The notes beneath the pieces are model-generated. The model was given only the letters and a program-made list of their open reading frames with translations. It searched no databases and was not told the DNA's origin. From contig PQWQ01000014.1 in NCBI GenBank assembly GCA_002943765.1, positions 992,001 to 1,056,000 on the forward strand: a stretch of 64,000 nucleotides of DNA, in the 5' to 3' direction. Below, in pieces: positions 63,921 through 64,000 of this stretch (position 1 is the first letter of the stretch; each line of letters begins with the position of its first letter). Both the position numbers and the translations under genes were made by a program. The DNA comes from Psoroptes ovis. Lineage: Eukaryota > Arthropoda > Arachnida > Sarcoptiformes > Psoroptidae.

Positions 63921-64000
63921 TTATTTCCAACAAATGACAACGGAAGAGTTTCTTTCCACTTTATCATCAATTTCTTGATGTGTACGATTAAATTCACAAC
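63921..64000 (-). CDS. Possible 3' end of a gene running off the window
   Basis: An open minus-strand frame enters from the right edge and ends at a TAA near 63921. It reads CEFNRTHQEIDDKVERNSSV and a few more residues. The hydrophilic composition is protein-like, but 26 codons are too few to identify, and another frame is also open here. Confidence 0.3.
   Translation of the reverse strand, partial: CEFNRTHQEIDDKVERNSSVVICWK

Overview
The window looks like nuclear DNA of a compact, very AT-rich arthropod genome, most likely a mite and probably an astigmatan (dust- or scab-mite type). The reasons are: genes packed on both strands, introns mostly 50-100 bp, proteins rich in Gln/Asn/Ser/Thr runs, and an arthropod-type gene set that includes Nrx-IV and an invertebrate class B GPCR. 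The species call is inference. Gene models were built by hand by joining open frames at GT-AG (rarely GC-AG) sites with matching codon phase; nearly every model closes in frame from ATG to stop.

Layout. 1-2.3 kb: no confident gene. 2.3-4.2 kb (+): MBOAT1/2-type lysophospholipid acyltransferase. 5.5-7.1 kb (+): LSM12. 8.1-16.5 kb (-): one large class B neuropeptide/hormone receptor with eight coding exons, a 3.3-kb first intron and very long loops. 16.5-20.5 kb: gene-poor, with mobile-element relics. 20.5-25.0 kb (-): DET1, then an SLC18B1-type transporter. 25.9-27.6 kb: APMAP-like protein (+), convergent with the CX9C complex I assembly factor NDUFAF8 (-). 28.0-30.5 kb (+): WDR37. 30.8-36.0 kb (-): Neurexin-IV/Caspr with two alternative discoidin exons. 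38.6-41.2 kb (+): a four-TM orphan and PRPF38B. 42.4-44.4 kb (+): ecto-5'-nucleotidase, tail to tail with HS2ST (-) and followed by a GT32-type glycosyltransferase (-). 47.2-48.7 kb (+): DHCR7-like sterol reductase. 48.8-52.6 kb (+): ciliary genes IFT56 and BBS4 in tandem. 53.7-56.3 kb (+): RALGPS. 56.4-58.1 kb: a 44-bp satellite. 58.1-60.4 kb (-): plastin/fimbrin. 63.3-63.8 kb (-): C22orf39/PANTS homologue. Right edge: possible partial gene.

Functional themes. The genes are mostly unrelated housekeeping and developmental genes. Local groupings are the tandem cilium genes IFT56 and BBS4, and the two Golgi glycan enzymes (HS2ST and GT32) next to an ectonucleotidase. About ten copies of a roughly 80-bp inverted-repeat element with TA target sites, apparently mariner-type MITEs, lie in introns and intergenic DNA between 10 and 38 kb.

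The strongest observations are: mutually exclusive Nrx-IV discoidin exons, one with a GC donor; the giant-loop class B receptor; the MITE family with two subfamilies; a 38-unit satellite exactly between two convergent genes; a pure 45-unit AAT run coding poly-Asn in RALGPS; two genes whose first coding exon is only the ATG; and a plastin whose EF-hand loops have decayed.
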